From Bittarella massiliensis (ex Durand et al. 2017) (lineage in GTDB: Bacteria > Bacillota > Clostridia > Oscillospirales > Ruminococcaceae), in the NCBI RefSeq assembly GCF_017566145.1, contig NZ_JABFCL010000006.1, forward strand, positions 62,001 through 126,000: a stretch of DNA of 64,000 nt, given 5' to 3'. Under the pieces are notes generated by a model. It made no database searches and was not told the origin of the DNA. It worked only from the letters and a program-made list of their open reading frames with translations. Positions 1 to 7,535 of this stretch are shown one piece after another (position 1 is the stretch's first letter; every line of letters begins with the position of its first letter). Both the position numbers and the translations under genes were made by a program.

Positions 1-513
1 GTCGCGATAGGGGCGGCGCTGGGTCATTGCGTCGTAACTGTCGGCGATGCCGACAACTCGGGCCAGGAGGGGAATTTCTTCCCCGGCAAGTCCCAGGGGG
101 TAGCCCGTCCCGTCCCAGCGCTCGTGGTGGCACTGGCAACACCGGGCGAGTTCCCCCCGCCAGCCATCTCGGCAGTGCTCTGCCTGCGCGGCCGTAGACT
201 GCACCCGGCCGCAGATCAGGAAAGCGCCAAACAGGGGGTGCGCCCACATCAACTTTTTTTCGGCCGCTGTCAGTGGCCGGTCGCTCGTCCAGATGGACTC
301 TGGAAGGGCGAGCTTGCCGATGTCGTGGTATCTCCCCACCTGCTCGGCGCGCAGGGGGTCGCCGGCACGGAGAGGGCGCGAACAGTCCCCCCTCTCCAGA
401 AGATACCGAACAAATTCCCCGGCGATCCGCCCCACCCGCCGGCAGTGCCCCCGCAGAGAGGGGGAGAGCTGCCGGTAGAGGTGCTCCCATTGGGAGGGGC
501 CTTGACAGGACAT
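1..513 (-). CDS. HD-GYP domain phosphohydrolase, partial (3' end beyond window)
   Basis: About 171 residues are readable before the gene leaves the left edge. The first metal-binding pair appears as [14 protein letters not shown], and the diagnostic GYP region appears as [13 protein letters not shown] followed by [14 protein letters not shown]. These are the signatures of HD-GYP domains, a family that usually hydrolyses cyclic di-GMP. No receiver or membrane segment precedes the domain, so this is an almost bare HD-GYP protein unless more follows off the window. The ATG at 513 has a GGAGG ribosome site 5-9 bases upstream. It starts about 50 bp after the stop of the surface-protein gene, with a short hairpin but no T-run between them, so shared transcription is plausible. 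The link to the upstream invertible promoter is inference. Confidence 0.88.
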   Translation of the reverse strand, partial: MSCQGPSQWEHLYRQLSPSLRGHCRRVGRIAGEFVRYLLERGDCSRPLRAGDPLRAEQVGRYHDIGKLALPESIWTSDRPLTAAEKKLMWAHPLFGAFLICGRVQSTAAQAEHCRDGWRGELARCCQCHHERWDGTGYPLGLAGEEIPLLARVVGIADSYDAMTQRRPYRD

Positions 514-563
514 CGCGCCTCCATCCCCTTTCTTTTCCTCCGCGGTCGCCGCGGGAGGGAGGG

Positions 564-2882
564 CTATCTGCGCGCCCTTCTCCGAATCAGCGCCGCTGCC
601 GCCGTCAGGCCCAGGGCCGATGCCAGGACAGCGCACGTCAGGCCGCCGATGTCGCCGGTCTGGGGGGTGTCAGAAGGTTTCTCCCCGCTCGGCCGCCCTT
701 CCTCGCCGGAGGGCTCCTCGGGCGTCTTTTCGATGAGCGGGATCTCCTCTTCCTCGGTGTAGTCGCAGACAGTACAACTGTGCTCTCTGTGCCCTGTCTC
801 CTCCGTCGTCGCCTCTTTGCGAATCACCCACCCGCCAAAGCTGTGGGCCGCCCCATGGGCCTCTTCCCCACAAATTTCACAGGTCTGCCAGTGGTGCGCC
901 GGGTCGGACAGCCAGCCCTTGTAGAGGTGGCCCTCTTCGGCGATGAAGACGGCCGCCTCCGCCGGGTCGGACAGCCCTTCCCCGTCGTCTGCAATCACCA
1001 CCACCCTGTACTCTCCCGCCGCTTGGATGCTAAGCTGCGGGGCGGTGGCTCCCGCAATGATCTCCCCGTCTTTGTACCACTGCCAGCGATAGCTGACATG
1101 GGCGGCCCCGTGGGGAGAGACAGCGGCGGTCAGCGTCGCCTCGTCCCCCTTGATGTGGACCACCTCCTGATTCGCCGACAGGGAGACGGCGGGGGTGTCC
1201 AATTTCCAGATGGGGTGAAGCAGCAGGTGCTCCGAAACGGGAGCCCCCATATTCCAATTGCCGATCGGCAGACCCGAGTCCACATCTCTGCGCTCCCAGC
1301 CAACCACGCGGTAGCCGGCCTTGGTCACGGCCTCCGGGGGAATGTCCGCCGGGTCGATGACGGTGCCGGGCAGGATGTAGATGGCCTCGTACCGCTCGGT
1401 GGTGTACACCCAGAAATCGACAATGGCCAGCCGGATTCTCTTTAGCTCCTGCCCCTGTTGGACAATCCCCCATGTTTCCCCATTGCACTCAAACTGCGCC
1501 ACATCGGGTGCAAGCCCCTCATCGTAGGAGACCACTGTCCGCAGGTTCACCCACATGTTGTCGTCCAGCACCACCGGCTGGGTGGGGGCAAAGGTGTCCA
1601 CCACCTCCACCTTGACTGTCTCAAATACGTCATCCCACATGTTGACCACGCCGGAGATGGTGGGGGAACCGCTCACCTGCAGCCGGGCGCACTGGTATTC
1701 CCCGTCGCCGCTGATGCCGATCGCCTCACCCGAATTTGCCGCATTGCCGGCAATCGTCCCGCCCTGGATTTCGGCGATCGTCGGGCGCTCCCCGGCCCAG
1801 GCGTAGATGCCGCCGCCGTTGCCGCCCTCGGTCGTGTTGCCGGTGATGCTGCCGCTTTTCACGATGAACCGGCAGCGCTCGCCGGTGGCACCAATGCCCG
1901 TGTCAAACCCCTCCAGGTAGGCCCCAGCGCCATTGCCGTCTGCCCTGTTGCCAGTGATGGCCCCGCCATCCAGGACGGTTGTGCCGACGCCAAAGGTGCC
2001 GATCCCCCCGCCCCAAGGGGCGCTGTTGTTGCGAACGGTCCCGCCGGTCAACTCCACATACCCATCCGAGTTGCCGATCCCGCCGCCGCCCGAGGTGCCG
2101 GTGTTGTTTTCAACCGACCCACCGGACATGTAGAAGGCCGCGCCCTCTCTGATCACGGCGACACCTGCCCCCTGTTCAAAGGACTGGTTGTCGCAGATCG
2201 TCCCGCCCGTCATGCGAAACTCTCCGCCCCAGGCCAAAACGACGCCGCTGCCCTCATTTCCCGAGACCTCGCCCCCGGACATGGTGGCGGTGGCCCTCTC
2301 GGCCTTGGTTCCGGACAGCTCCACACCTCGCCGGGCATTGTCGACCAGGCGGGCGTTGGGGCCGATGACGAGGGCGCCCCCGCCGGTGACGAGAACCAGT
2401 GACCCCGTGGCAGACGGCGCCTCGCCCTTGTTGCCATCAACAGTTGCATCCTCGATGGTCAGGGTGGCGGCGTCTACCTCTATCATCACGCCCTGATACC
2501 CTGCCGCTCGCCGCAGGGCAACTTTGCCGCCCAGGGTATGCGCCTGGCCATCGTTGAGGGCGACCTTTCCGCCCAGCAGGATGGTGCCGCCCTCCCCCGC
2601 CAGCTCCTGCGCCTTTTCCAGGGTCTTGACCGGGTTCGCGGCGTCTGCGCCGCTGTTGCCGTCCGACCCTCTCACACCGTCGATATAGACGGTGGCCCCG
2701 CCGGTCGCCCTTTCCGGGCCTGCGTCCAGATTTGCTTCTCCCGCCGCTTTGGGGGCTGGGGAGACAGGCTCCTCTCCCTGGGCAAAAGCCGTTGCGCCGC
2801 AGGCGGAGACTGCAATTGCCAGAGATAAAAATGCCGAGAAGAGCCCCCTTAACTTACCCGTCCTCAATTTCCGTGTCCTCAT
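564..2882 (-). CDS. Cell-wall-anchored surface protein with beta-helix repeats
   Basis: A 772-residue secreted protein. A basic N-terminus and hydrophobic stretch ending near ATAFAQG look like a signal peptide. The middle carries many repeats of the GG.I..N type expected of a right-handed parallel beta-helix. Next come an InlB-like Listeria-Bacteroides repeat segment (AGYRVVGW) and an Ig-like domain ([10 protein letters not shown]). A Cys/His-rich region follows ([14 protein letters not shown], then HSCTVCDY). The C-terminus has TPQTGD, a hydrophobic span and RRRARR, which is a variant LPXTG sorting signal. The ATG at 2882 is chosen because GGAGG lies just upstream and the signal peptide follows; longer in-frame starts lack a ribosome site. 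No promoter is visible between 2883 and 2993. The likely promoter is the invertible one at 3182-3210, which now faces the other way. Probably an adhesin; the ligand is unknown. Confidence 0.85.
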   Translation of the reverse strand: MRTRKLRTGKLRGLFSAFLSLAIAVSACGATAFAQGEEPVSPAPKAAGEANLDAGPERATGGATVYIDGVRGSDGNSGADAANPVKTLEKAQELAGEGGTILLGGKVALNDGQAHTLGGKVALRRAAGYQGVMIEVDAATLTIEDATVDGNKGEAPSATGSLVLVTGGGALVIGPNARLVDNARRGVELSGTKAERATATMSGGEVSGNEGSGVVLAWGGEFRMTGGTICDNQSFEQGAGVAVIREGAAFYMSGGSVENNTGTSGGGGIGNSDGYVELTGGTVRNNSAPWGGGIGTFGVGTTVLDGGAITGNRADGNGAGAYLEGFDTGIGATGERCRFIVKSGSITGNTTEGGNGGGIYAWAGERPTIAEIQGGTIAGNAANSGEAIGISGDGEYQCARLQVSGSPTISGVVNMWDDVFETVKVEVVDTFAPTQPVVLDDNMWVNLRTVVSYDEGLAPDVAQFECNGETWGIVQQGQELKRIRLAIVDFWVYTTERYEAIYILPGTVIDPADIPPEAVTKAGYRVVGWERRDVDSGLPIGNWNMGAPVSEHLLLHPIWKLDTPAVSLSANQEVVHIKGDEATLTAAVSPHGAAHVSYRWQWYKDGEIIAGATAPQLSIQAAGEYRVVVIADDGEGLSDPAEAAVFIAEEGHLYKGWLSDPAHHWQTCEICGEEAHGAAHSFGGWVIRKEATTEETGHREHSCTVCDYTEEEEIPLIEKTPEEPSGEEGRPSGEKPSDTPQTGDIGGLTCAVLASALGLTAAAALIRRRARR

Positions 2883-2993
2883 CTTTTTTTCCTCCAATTT
2901 TATTTGTCGACATCCCGTTTCCGGCGGCAAGCCGTCCGTCTCTCCTGCGCCCGACCAGAACGTCACGCCCTATGAGCGCCCCGCCGCCTGGAC

Positions 2994-3018
2994 ACCACAT
3001 CATTTGCATTATGTGGTG
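2994..3018. repeat. Left inverted repeat / recombination site (IRL)
   Basis: The core reads ACCACAT, ten bases, ATGTGGT. It is itself a near palindrome, like the paired arm sites of tyrosine recombinases. It matches the reverse complement of 3253-3277 at 24 of 25 positions, the one difference being C at 3001. The slightly asymmetric centre gives the two sites opposite orientations, so recombination between them would invert the DNA in between. Confidence 0.9.
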
Positions 3019-3098
3019 TCCCCTCCCCTTCAGGTGAAATAAGGGGGCGCAAAGGGACACGTTTTTCAACCGGGCGGCAGCCGCCCCCTTTGCAAAGA

Positions 3099-3139
3099 CA
3101 CAAAAAAGAAGCCTTTGCGCCATTTCTGAGCGCAAAGGC
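3099..3139 (-). terminator. Leftward intrinsic terminator inside the invertible segment
   Basis: On the minus strand a perfect 10-bp stem (GCCTTTGCGC with GCGCAAAGGC, 9-base loop, 3111-3139) is followed by TTCTTTTTTGTG. In the present orientation it would stop readthrough from the recombinase gene before the surface gene. After inversion it would lie upstream of the promoter and point the other way. Confidence 0.7.
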
Positions 3140-3181
3140 CTGTTTGTCGCGCAAATTTTCCCCAACAGAGGCGATTGCAGA

Positions 3182-3210
3182 TTGACTTTTGGAGGAAAGG
3201 AGGGTAGAAT
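3182..3210 (+). promoter_or_regulatory. Strong sigma-A promoter inside the invertible segment
   Basis: TTGACT at 3182-3187, a 17-bp spacer and TAGAAT at 3205-3210. It lies 42 bp from the right inverted repeat and points toward it. In the current orientation it drives no sense gene, since the recombinase beyond is on the opposite strand. Confidence 0.78.
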
Positions 3211-3252
3211 ATTGAAAACAACCTATGTAGCGTCCAAAATATTCTGTTTGCG

Positions 3253-3277
3253 CACCACATAATGCAAATTATGTGGT
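3253..3277. repeat. Right inverted repeat / recombination site (IRR)
   Basis: The core is ACCACATAAT, GCAA, ATTATGTGGT, a perfect 10-bp palindrome around four bases. It is the reverse complement of the left site except for one base. It lies 14 bp from the recombinase stop codon. Confidence 0.9.
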
Positions 3278-3285
3278 TTTTTTAT
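3254..3285 (+). terminator. Rightward terminator formed by the IRR palindrome plus T-run
   Basis: The palindromic right site is immediately followed by seven or more T residues outside the element. It can act as a rightward terminator for the promoter at 3182-3210 in the OFF orientation, sparing the recombinase from antisense transcription. The stem is AT-rich, so its strength is uncertain. Confidence 0.55.
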
Positions 3286-3291
3286 TGTTCT

Positions 3292-4128
3292 TCACACCAC
3301 AAGCCCCAAGGCATCCATCCTGCGCAGGTGTTCCTGCCCGGTGGAGACAATGTAGAGCCTTGTGGTGTTGATGTTGCTGTGGCCGAGAATGTCCGCCAGC
3401 TTGGCAATGTCCCTGTCGGCGGCGTAGAAGCACCGGGCAAAGAGGTGCCGCAGGTTGTGGGGGAACACCTTTTCCGCCGCCACCCCCGCGCCCCTGCACA
3501 GCCCCCTCATCATCTTCCAGATGTTGCTGCGATCCAGGGGACGGCCGGCCCGGCTCACAAATATCGGCCCGGCCTGTATCCCCGCCCGGCGCATATATCT
3601 TTGAAGGGCGCTTCGCATCCTGCCCGCAATCAAAACGGTGCGGGTCTTCCCCTTGAGCTGTACCAGCGCCTCCCCCCGCCGCACCGCCTCGGCAGTGATA
3701 AAGCGCAGTTCCGACACCCGGATACCCGTGCTGCAGATGGTCTGCATCAACAGGGACAGCCGCAGATCCCCCCGCCGCTGGGCCGTCTTGACCAACCTCA
3801 GGTACTCGGCCTTGGTCAGCTCCCTCTCCTTGGGGCAGTAGGCCTGCCGCTGAATTTTCAGCTGTTTTACCCGCAACCCATCCCCGCCGACAAAGGAAAA
3901 AAATCCGTTGAGGGCGGCGAGTTTGGCATTCACACTGGCGGGCAGATAGATTTTTTGCAGCCGGTTTTTGTACCTGATAACCACCTCTTTGGTGGCCGGC
4001 TCACCCCCCAAATATTCGATAAAATCGAGGATGGCCCCTCTGTACTGCCGCCGGGTGGCAGGGCTTCTCTCCGCCAACTGCAGGTGGACAAGGTATGCTT
4101 CCAGCTGTGTTCTGAAACACTTTTCCAT
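3292..4128 (-). CDS. Tyrosine recombinase (XerC/D-like integrase), likely invertase of the adjacent switch
   Basis: A 278-residue protein of normal length for a simple XerC/D-type recombinase. The N-terminal half is a SAM-like core-binding domain and residues from about 105 form the catalytic domain. The catalytic set is complete: R137 in GIRVSELR, a lysine in QLKGKTRT (159/161), H224-x-x-R227 in FPHNLRHLF, H250 in ILGHSN and Y259 in TTRLYIVS. The ATG at 4128 is preferred over the upstream in-frame ATG because a GAGG site lies eight bases before it. The gene ends 14 bp from the right inverted repeat, pointing to a role in flipping that element. A phage or integrative-element origin is possible, but no other phage gene is nearby. 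Confidence 0.9.
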   Translation of the reverse strand: MEKCFRTQLEAYLVHLQLAERSPATRRQYRGAILDFIEYLGGEPATKEVVIRYKNRLQKIYLPASVNAKLAALNGFFSFVGGDGLRVKQLKIQRQAYCPKERELTKAEYLRLVKTAQRRGDLRLSLLMQTICSTGIRVSELRFITAEAVRRGEALVQLKGKTRTVLIAGRMRSALQRYMRRAGIQAGPIFVSRAGRPLDRSNIWKMMRGLCRGAGVAAEKVFPHNLRHLFARCFYAADRDIAKLADILGHSNINTTRLYIVSTGQEHLRRMDALGLVV

Positions 4129-4499
4129 TTTTAAAACCTCCCAATACAACAGCGTTCCCACCGTCCAGCCGCCCATTCCCCTGACACCCGTCCCGCGGCA
4201 GATTGGAAAGTTGGAAAAGCCGCAAAGGGAACAATCGCTCCGCCATTGCAGGTCGATTTCGTAGACGCCGTCCCAACCAGCGCAAACAAGAGGGGGTGGC
4301 GCGGTTCCCGGGGATGCGATTCTGGCTGCTGGGTGGCTCTCCCTGCCCAGCGGCCGGAATCGCCTCCCATTTTACAACGGATAAAATCCGCTCCGCCACC
4401 TTGCGCAACACCGGCCGGTATGGTACACTATTTTTGTCTAATTTGCGGGATAGAGGCCGTTTCCCGGCGGCTTTTTCCGCCCTGTGAGGAGGGTGTTTC
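4129..4499. other. Intergenic region between recombinase and nth
   Basis: Divergent spacer of about 370 bp. Apart from the nth promoter at its right end nothing recognisable was found; no clear promoter for the recombinase was seen on the minus strand. Confidence 0.5.
4401..4429 (+). promoter_or_regulatory. Promoter of nth
   Basis: TTGCGC (4401-4406), 17-bp spacer, TACACT (4424-4429), about 70 bp upstream of the nth start. Confidence 0.6.
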
Positions 4500-5183
4500 A
4501 TGACCAAAAAAGAGCGCGCTTTAGAGGCGGTGCGGCGGCTGAAGGAAATATATCCCATGTCTGACTGCACGCTGGAATACGACCAGCCCTACCGGCTGCT
4601 CATCGCGGTGCGGCTGGCGGCCCAGTGCACCGACGCGCGGGTAAACCAGATCACGCCCATTTTATTTGAGCGCTTTCCCACCCTGGAGTCCTTAGCCGAC
4701 GCCGACCCCCAGGACGTGGAGGCGATCGTTCGCCCCTGCGGCCTGGGCAAGACCAAGGCGCGGGACATCGTCAGCCTCTGCGGGATGCTCATCGACCAGT
4801 ACGACTCCCAGGTGCCCGACAGCTTGGAAGAGCTGCTCAAGCTGCCCGGGGTGGGGCGCAAAACCGCCAATTTGATCGTGGGAGACGTGTTCGGCAAGCC
4901 GGCCATCGTCACCGACACCCACTGCATCCGCCTGTCCTACCGCATCGGTCTAACCGAGCGCAAGGAGCCGGTGAAGGTGGAGATGGCCCTGCGCAAGATC
5001 ATCCCCCCCGAGGAGTCCAACAATTTCTGCCACCGGCTGGTCAACTTCGGGCGGGACGTCTGCAGCGCCCGAAGCCCCAAGTGCGAGGGCTGCCCCCTGG
5101 CAGACATCTGCAAAAAGACCGGTGTGGAGAAAAAGGCCGCCAAGAAGCCCGCCGCCAAAAAAACGGCCGCCCCAGCGGTTTAA
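4500..5183 (+). CDS. nth: Endonuclease III (DNA glycosylase/AP lyase)
   Basis: Base-excision repair enzyme that removes oxidised pyrimidines and nicks the abasic site. The protein has 227 residues. The helix-hairpin-helix is LPGVGRKTANLIVGD, with the catalytic Lys in GRKTAN and the catalytic Asp in VTDTHCIRL. The [4Fe-4S] cluster motif is C-x6-C-x2-C-x5-C (CSARSPKCEGCPLADIC). After the cluster comes a short Lys/Ala-rich tail (KKAAKKPAAKKTA), an extra that may help DNA binding. The ATG at 4500 has GAGGAGGG upstream. The next gene starts 33 bp later on the same strand and may share its transcript. Confidence 0.95.
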   Translation: MTKKERALEAVRRLKEIYPMSDCTLEYDQPYRLLIAVRLAAQCTDARVNQITPILFERFPTLESLADADPQDVEAIVRPCGLGKTKARDIVSLCGMLIDQYDSQVPDSLEELLKLPGVGRKTANLIVGDVFGKPAIVTDTHCIRLSYRIGLTERKEPVKVEMALRKIIPPEESNNFCHRLVNFGRDVCSARSPKCEGCPLADICKKTGVEKKAAKKPAAKKTAAPAV

Positions 5184-5216
5184 GCCCAGGCTGAGAGAGA
5201 CGAGAGGAGAGAGAAC

Positions 5217-6314
5217 ATGGCCCCTTCAAAAGTGTATTTCACCAACATGCGCACCACCCTGGAAGAAAACCTGCTACAGAAGCTGGAGCGCCTCTGCCGG
5301 GAGGCGGGGATGGACCGCATCGACTTTCACAACAAGTATGCGGCCATCAAAATTCACTTTGGCGAACCGGGGAACCTGGCATTTTTGCGGCCCAACTACG
5401 CCAAGGTGGTGGCCGACCTGGTCAAAAAGCTGGGAGGACGCCCCTTCTTGACCGACTGCAACACCCTCTACGTGGGGCGGCGCAAAAACGCCCTGGACCA
5501 CCTGGATGCCGCCTATGAAAACGGGTACAACCCCTTTTCCACCGGCTGTCACGTGATCATTGCCGACGGTCTCAAGGGGACCGACGAGGCCCTGGTGCCC
5601 ATCGACGGGGAGTACGTGCGCGAGGCCAAGATCGGCCAGGCGGTGATGGACGCCGACGTGGTCATCTCCCTGACCCACTTCAAGTGCCACGAGGCCACCG
5701 GCATCGGCGGGGCGCTCAAGAACATCGGCATGGGCTGCGGCTCCCGCGCCGGGAAGATGGAGATGCATTCCAGCGGCAAGCCCTACGTGGAGGAGGCGCG
5801 CTGCATCAGCTGCGGCAGCTGCCGCAAGAACTGCGCCCACGGCGCCATCTCCTTTGTGGAGAAAAAAGCCCGCATCGACCACAGCCGCTGCGTGGGCTGC
5901 GGACGCTGTATCGGCGTCTGCCCGGCGGACGCGGTGCAGCCCGCGTCGGACGAGGCCAACGAAATCCTCAACTGCAAGATCGCCGAGTACTCCCTGGCGG
6001 TGCTCCAGGGGCGGCCCCACTTCCACATCAGCCTGGTGATCGACGTCTCCCCCTTCTGCGACTGCCACGCCGAAAACGACGCGGCCATCATCCCCGACGT
6101 GGGGATGTTCGCCTCCTTCGATCCGGTGGCGCTGGATATGGCCTGCACCGACATGGCCAACCGCCAGCCCGCCCTCCCCGGCAGCCACCTGGACGGCCGG
6201 GAGGACGGCGACCACTTCTGCGCCGCCCACCCCACCACCGACTGGAAGGGGACCCTGCTGCACGCCGAGAAGATCGGCCTGGGCAGCACCGAATACGAAC
6301 TGATCGAAATCTAG
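5217..6314 (+). CDS. DUF362 domain protein with two 4Fe-4S ferredoxin clusters
   Basis: A 365-residue protein of the DUF362 family. The N-terminal 180 residues carry the DUF362 fold (IKIHFGEPGN, ISLTHFKCHEATGIGGALKN). Two ferredoxin motifs follow at about residues 195-240 (CISCGSCRKNCAHGAI and CVGCGRCIGVCPADAV). The C-terminal part (VIDVSPFCDCHAEND) returns to the DUF362 domain. Such proteins are common in anaerobes, probably as electron carriers or metal-cofactor proteins, but their substrate is unknown. It lies 33 bp after nth and has its own AGGAGAGAG ribosome site. Confidence 0.88.
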   Translation: MAPSKVYFTNMRTTLEENLLQKLERLCREAGMDRIDFHNKYAAIKIHFGEPGNLAFLRPNYAKVVADLVKKLGGRPFLTDCNTLYVGRRKNALDHLDAAYENGYNPFSTGCHVIIADGLKGTDEALVPIDGEYVREAKIGQAVMDADVVISLTHFKCHEATGIGGALKNIGMGCGSRAGKMEMHSSGKPYVEEARCISCGSCRKNCAHGAISFVEKKARIDHSRCVGCGRCIGVCPADAVQPASDEANEILNCKIAEYSLAVLQGRPHFHISLVIDVSPFCDCHAENDAAIIPDVGMFASFDPVALDMACTDMANRQPALPGSHLDGREDGDHFCAAHPTTDWKGTLLHAEKIGLGSTEYELIEI

Positions 6315-6355
6315 ATTCGCTGAACGGGTTTTCGGCGCAAAAAACAGTCCACAAA

Positions 6356-6397
6356 CAAACCGAGGCCGGAAGGAGCATTCCTTCCGGCCTCGGTTTG
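6356..6397. terminator. Hairpin terminator between convergent genes
   Basis: A long perfect stem (CAAACCGAGGCCGGAAGGA with its complement, 4-base loop) lies between the DUF362 gene and the convergent nuclease-like gene. T-rich flanks on both strands suggest bidirectional use. Confidence 0.75.
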
Positions 6398-6510
6398 CTG
6401 TGCCGGCTTTTCAGGGAAGGCCGCCTTCCTCCCTTTGACCATCCCCCGCGCGGGACGCACCCAGCCGCCTTGCCCCCTGTCGAGGAAAGGCCAATTTGCA
6501 GGGCAGCCCT

Positions 6511-7482
6511 CTAGCTGCATATCTCCATTGTCTTTTGGAGGATCAGCCGCTGGTTTTCCAGCAAGTTGGGGCCAATCGCAAAGGTGCAGTCCCCCTCCAG
6601 CTGGAGAGAGGGGCCGATGCGCTCGATCTTGATGGTGTTCTCCCCCGCTTTGACCGAGTAGAACACCGTCGCAAAGGGGATGGGACGCCCCTCCCTCTCG
6701 GCGAGGGCGGTGCGGAGGATGTTCAGGCGGGTGTACTTGCTTCTGTCCCGGTCCATATGCCTTAAAAAGCTCTGCTCCTCAAGGGAAGCAGCGTCCCGCT
6801 GGGTGGTCTTCTTAAATTCGAGAATGCACCTGCAGAGGTTGTTTTGGTCGTACAGCAGCATGTCGCAGTCCCCCGGGAACAGGGCCCCCGTGTCCTTGCA
6901 GGTGGTTTGGAGGTACTTCTCCAGGTCCGTCTCGTAGTAGTGGAGGGGCTTGTTGATCTTCATCTTCTTGTTGGAGTGCTGCACCAGCATCTCCTGCAGC
7001 TGTTTCAACGCAACAGGGTCTTTTGTGAGGGTGCCGGTGGACGGGTCGTATCTGAGCAAAACCGCCACCTTTTGATCTTCCCGCAGTGCAAAGTCCCCCT
7101 TCAGGTCGCGTATGACGATGTAGGACAGGTGCAGGCCGTGGGCGCGAAAGAACTCCTCCTTGCTCACGACTTCCGAGAGGGGCTCGTCGGCAAAAAACTT
7201 TTGGTCAAAACAGCTCCTGTCATTCAGGTTGATCTGCCCCGGCCCCCGGATGGACAGCTCCTTTTTGATCCACACCTCGCTGTTTAGGCTGCCGCTCAGG
7301 CCCGGTCCCTCATCCCAGAGGATAAAAAAGCAGAAGGAGACTGCGCGCAGCCCAAACGCCGCCAAAACGGAATCGTCAAAGCCATAGGTGAAATTTCCCA
7401 GGGAGGGGTTGACCTTTACCGGCCACCCCTCCCCCGATTTTAAGGTCGGGGTGTAAACGGCGTACTCTCTGGTATAGTTCAT
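6511..7482 (-). CDS. Putative PD-(D/E)xK restriction endonuclease-like protein
   Basis: A 323-residue protein with no family that I recognise by name. Near the C-terminal third it has a probable PD-(D/E)xK core: GDCDMLLYD (D205/D207), then CILEFKK giving E222-x-K224, with acidic residues upstream in a likely helix (E184, E188). This is the spacing seen in many restriction endonucleases. It lies 53 bp downstream of a beta-class DNA methyltransferase gene on the same strand, so a restriction role is a reasonable inference. The ATG at 7482 is chosen because GGAGGGAGG lies upstream; the in-frame ATG 24 codons earlier overlaps the methyltransferase end. Its length is too short for a type III Res subunit and no helicase motif is visible. 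Confidence 0.65.
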   Translation of the reverse strand: MNYTREYAVYTPTLKSGEGWPVKVNPSLGNFTYGFDDSVLAAFGLRAVSFCFFILWDEGPGLSGSLNSEVWIKKELSIRGPGQINLNDRSCFDQKFFADEPLSEVVSKEEFFRAHGLHLSYIVIRDLKGDFALREDQKVAVLLRYDPSTGTLTKDPVALKQLQEMLVQHSNKKMKINKPLHYYETDLEKYLQTTCKDTGALFPGDCDMLLYDQNNLCRCILEFKKTTQRDAASLEEQSFLRHMDRDRSKYTRLNILRTALAEREGRPIPFATVFYSVKAGENTIKIERIGPSLQLEGDCTFAIGPNLLENQRLILQKTMEICS

Positions 7483-7535
7483 CTTGACGACCTCCCTCCA
7501 AACGCGCCCCAAACAGGCTGTTTCTGCCGCCGGCC

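Larger units (their letters stand above)
2994..3277. promoter_or_regulatory. Invertible promoter element (phase-variation switch), OFF orientation
   Basis: Two 25-bp inverted sites enclose 234 bp holding one sigma-A promoter (3182-3210, reading right) and one leftward terminator (3099-3139). The surface-protein gene starts to the left at 2882 and reads left, so the promoter faces away from it. Inversion would put the -10 box about 178 bp upstream of that start codon with nothing blocking the way. A tyrosine recombinase gene ends 15 bp outside the right site. This layout matches known clostridial and Bacteroides promoter inversions in which a surface or signalling gene is switched. Inversion itself is inferred, not seen. 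Confidence 0.83.

Noticed and set aside
2854..3165. A 103-residue minus-strand frame spanning the invertible segment
   Set aside because: It crosses the left inverted repeat and the terminator hairpin, has no ribosome site and resembles nothing known. The segment is better explained as a regulatory element.
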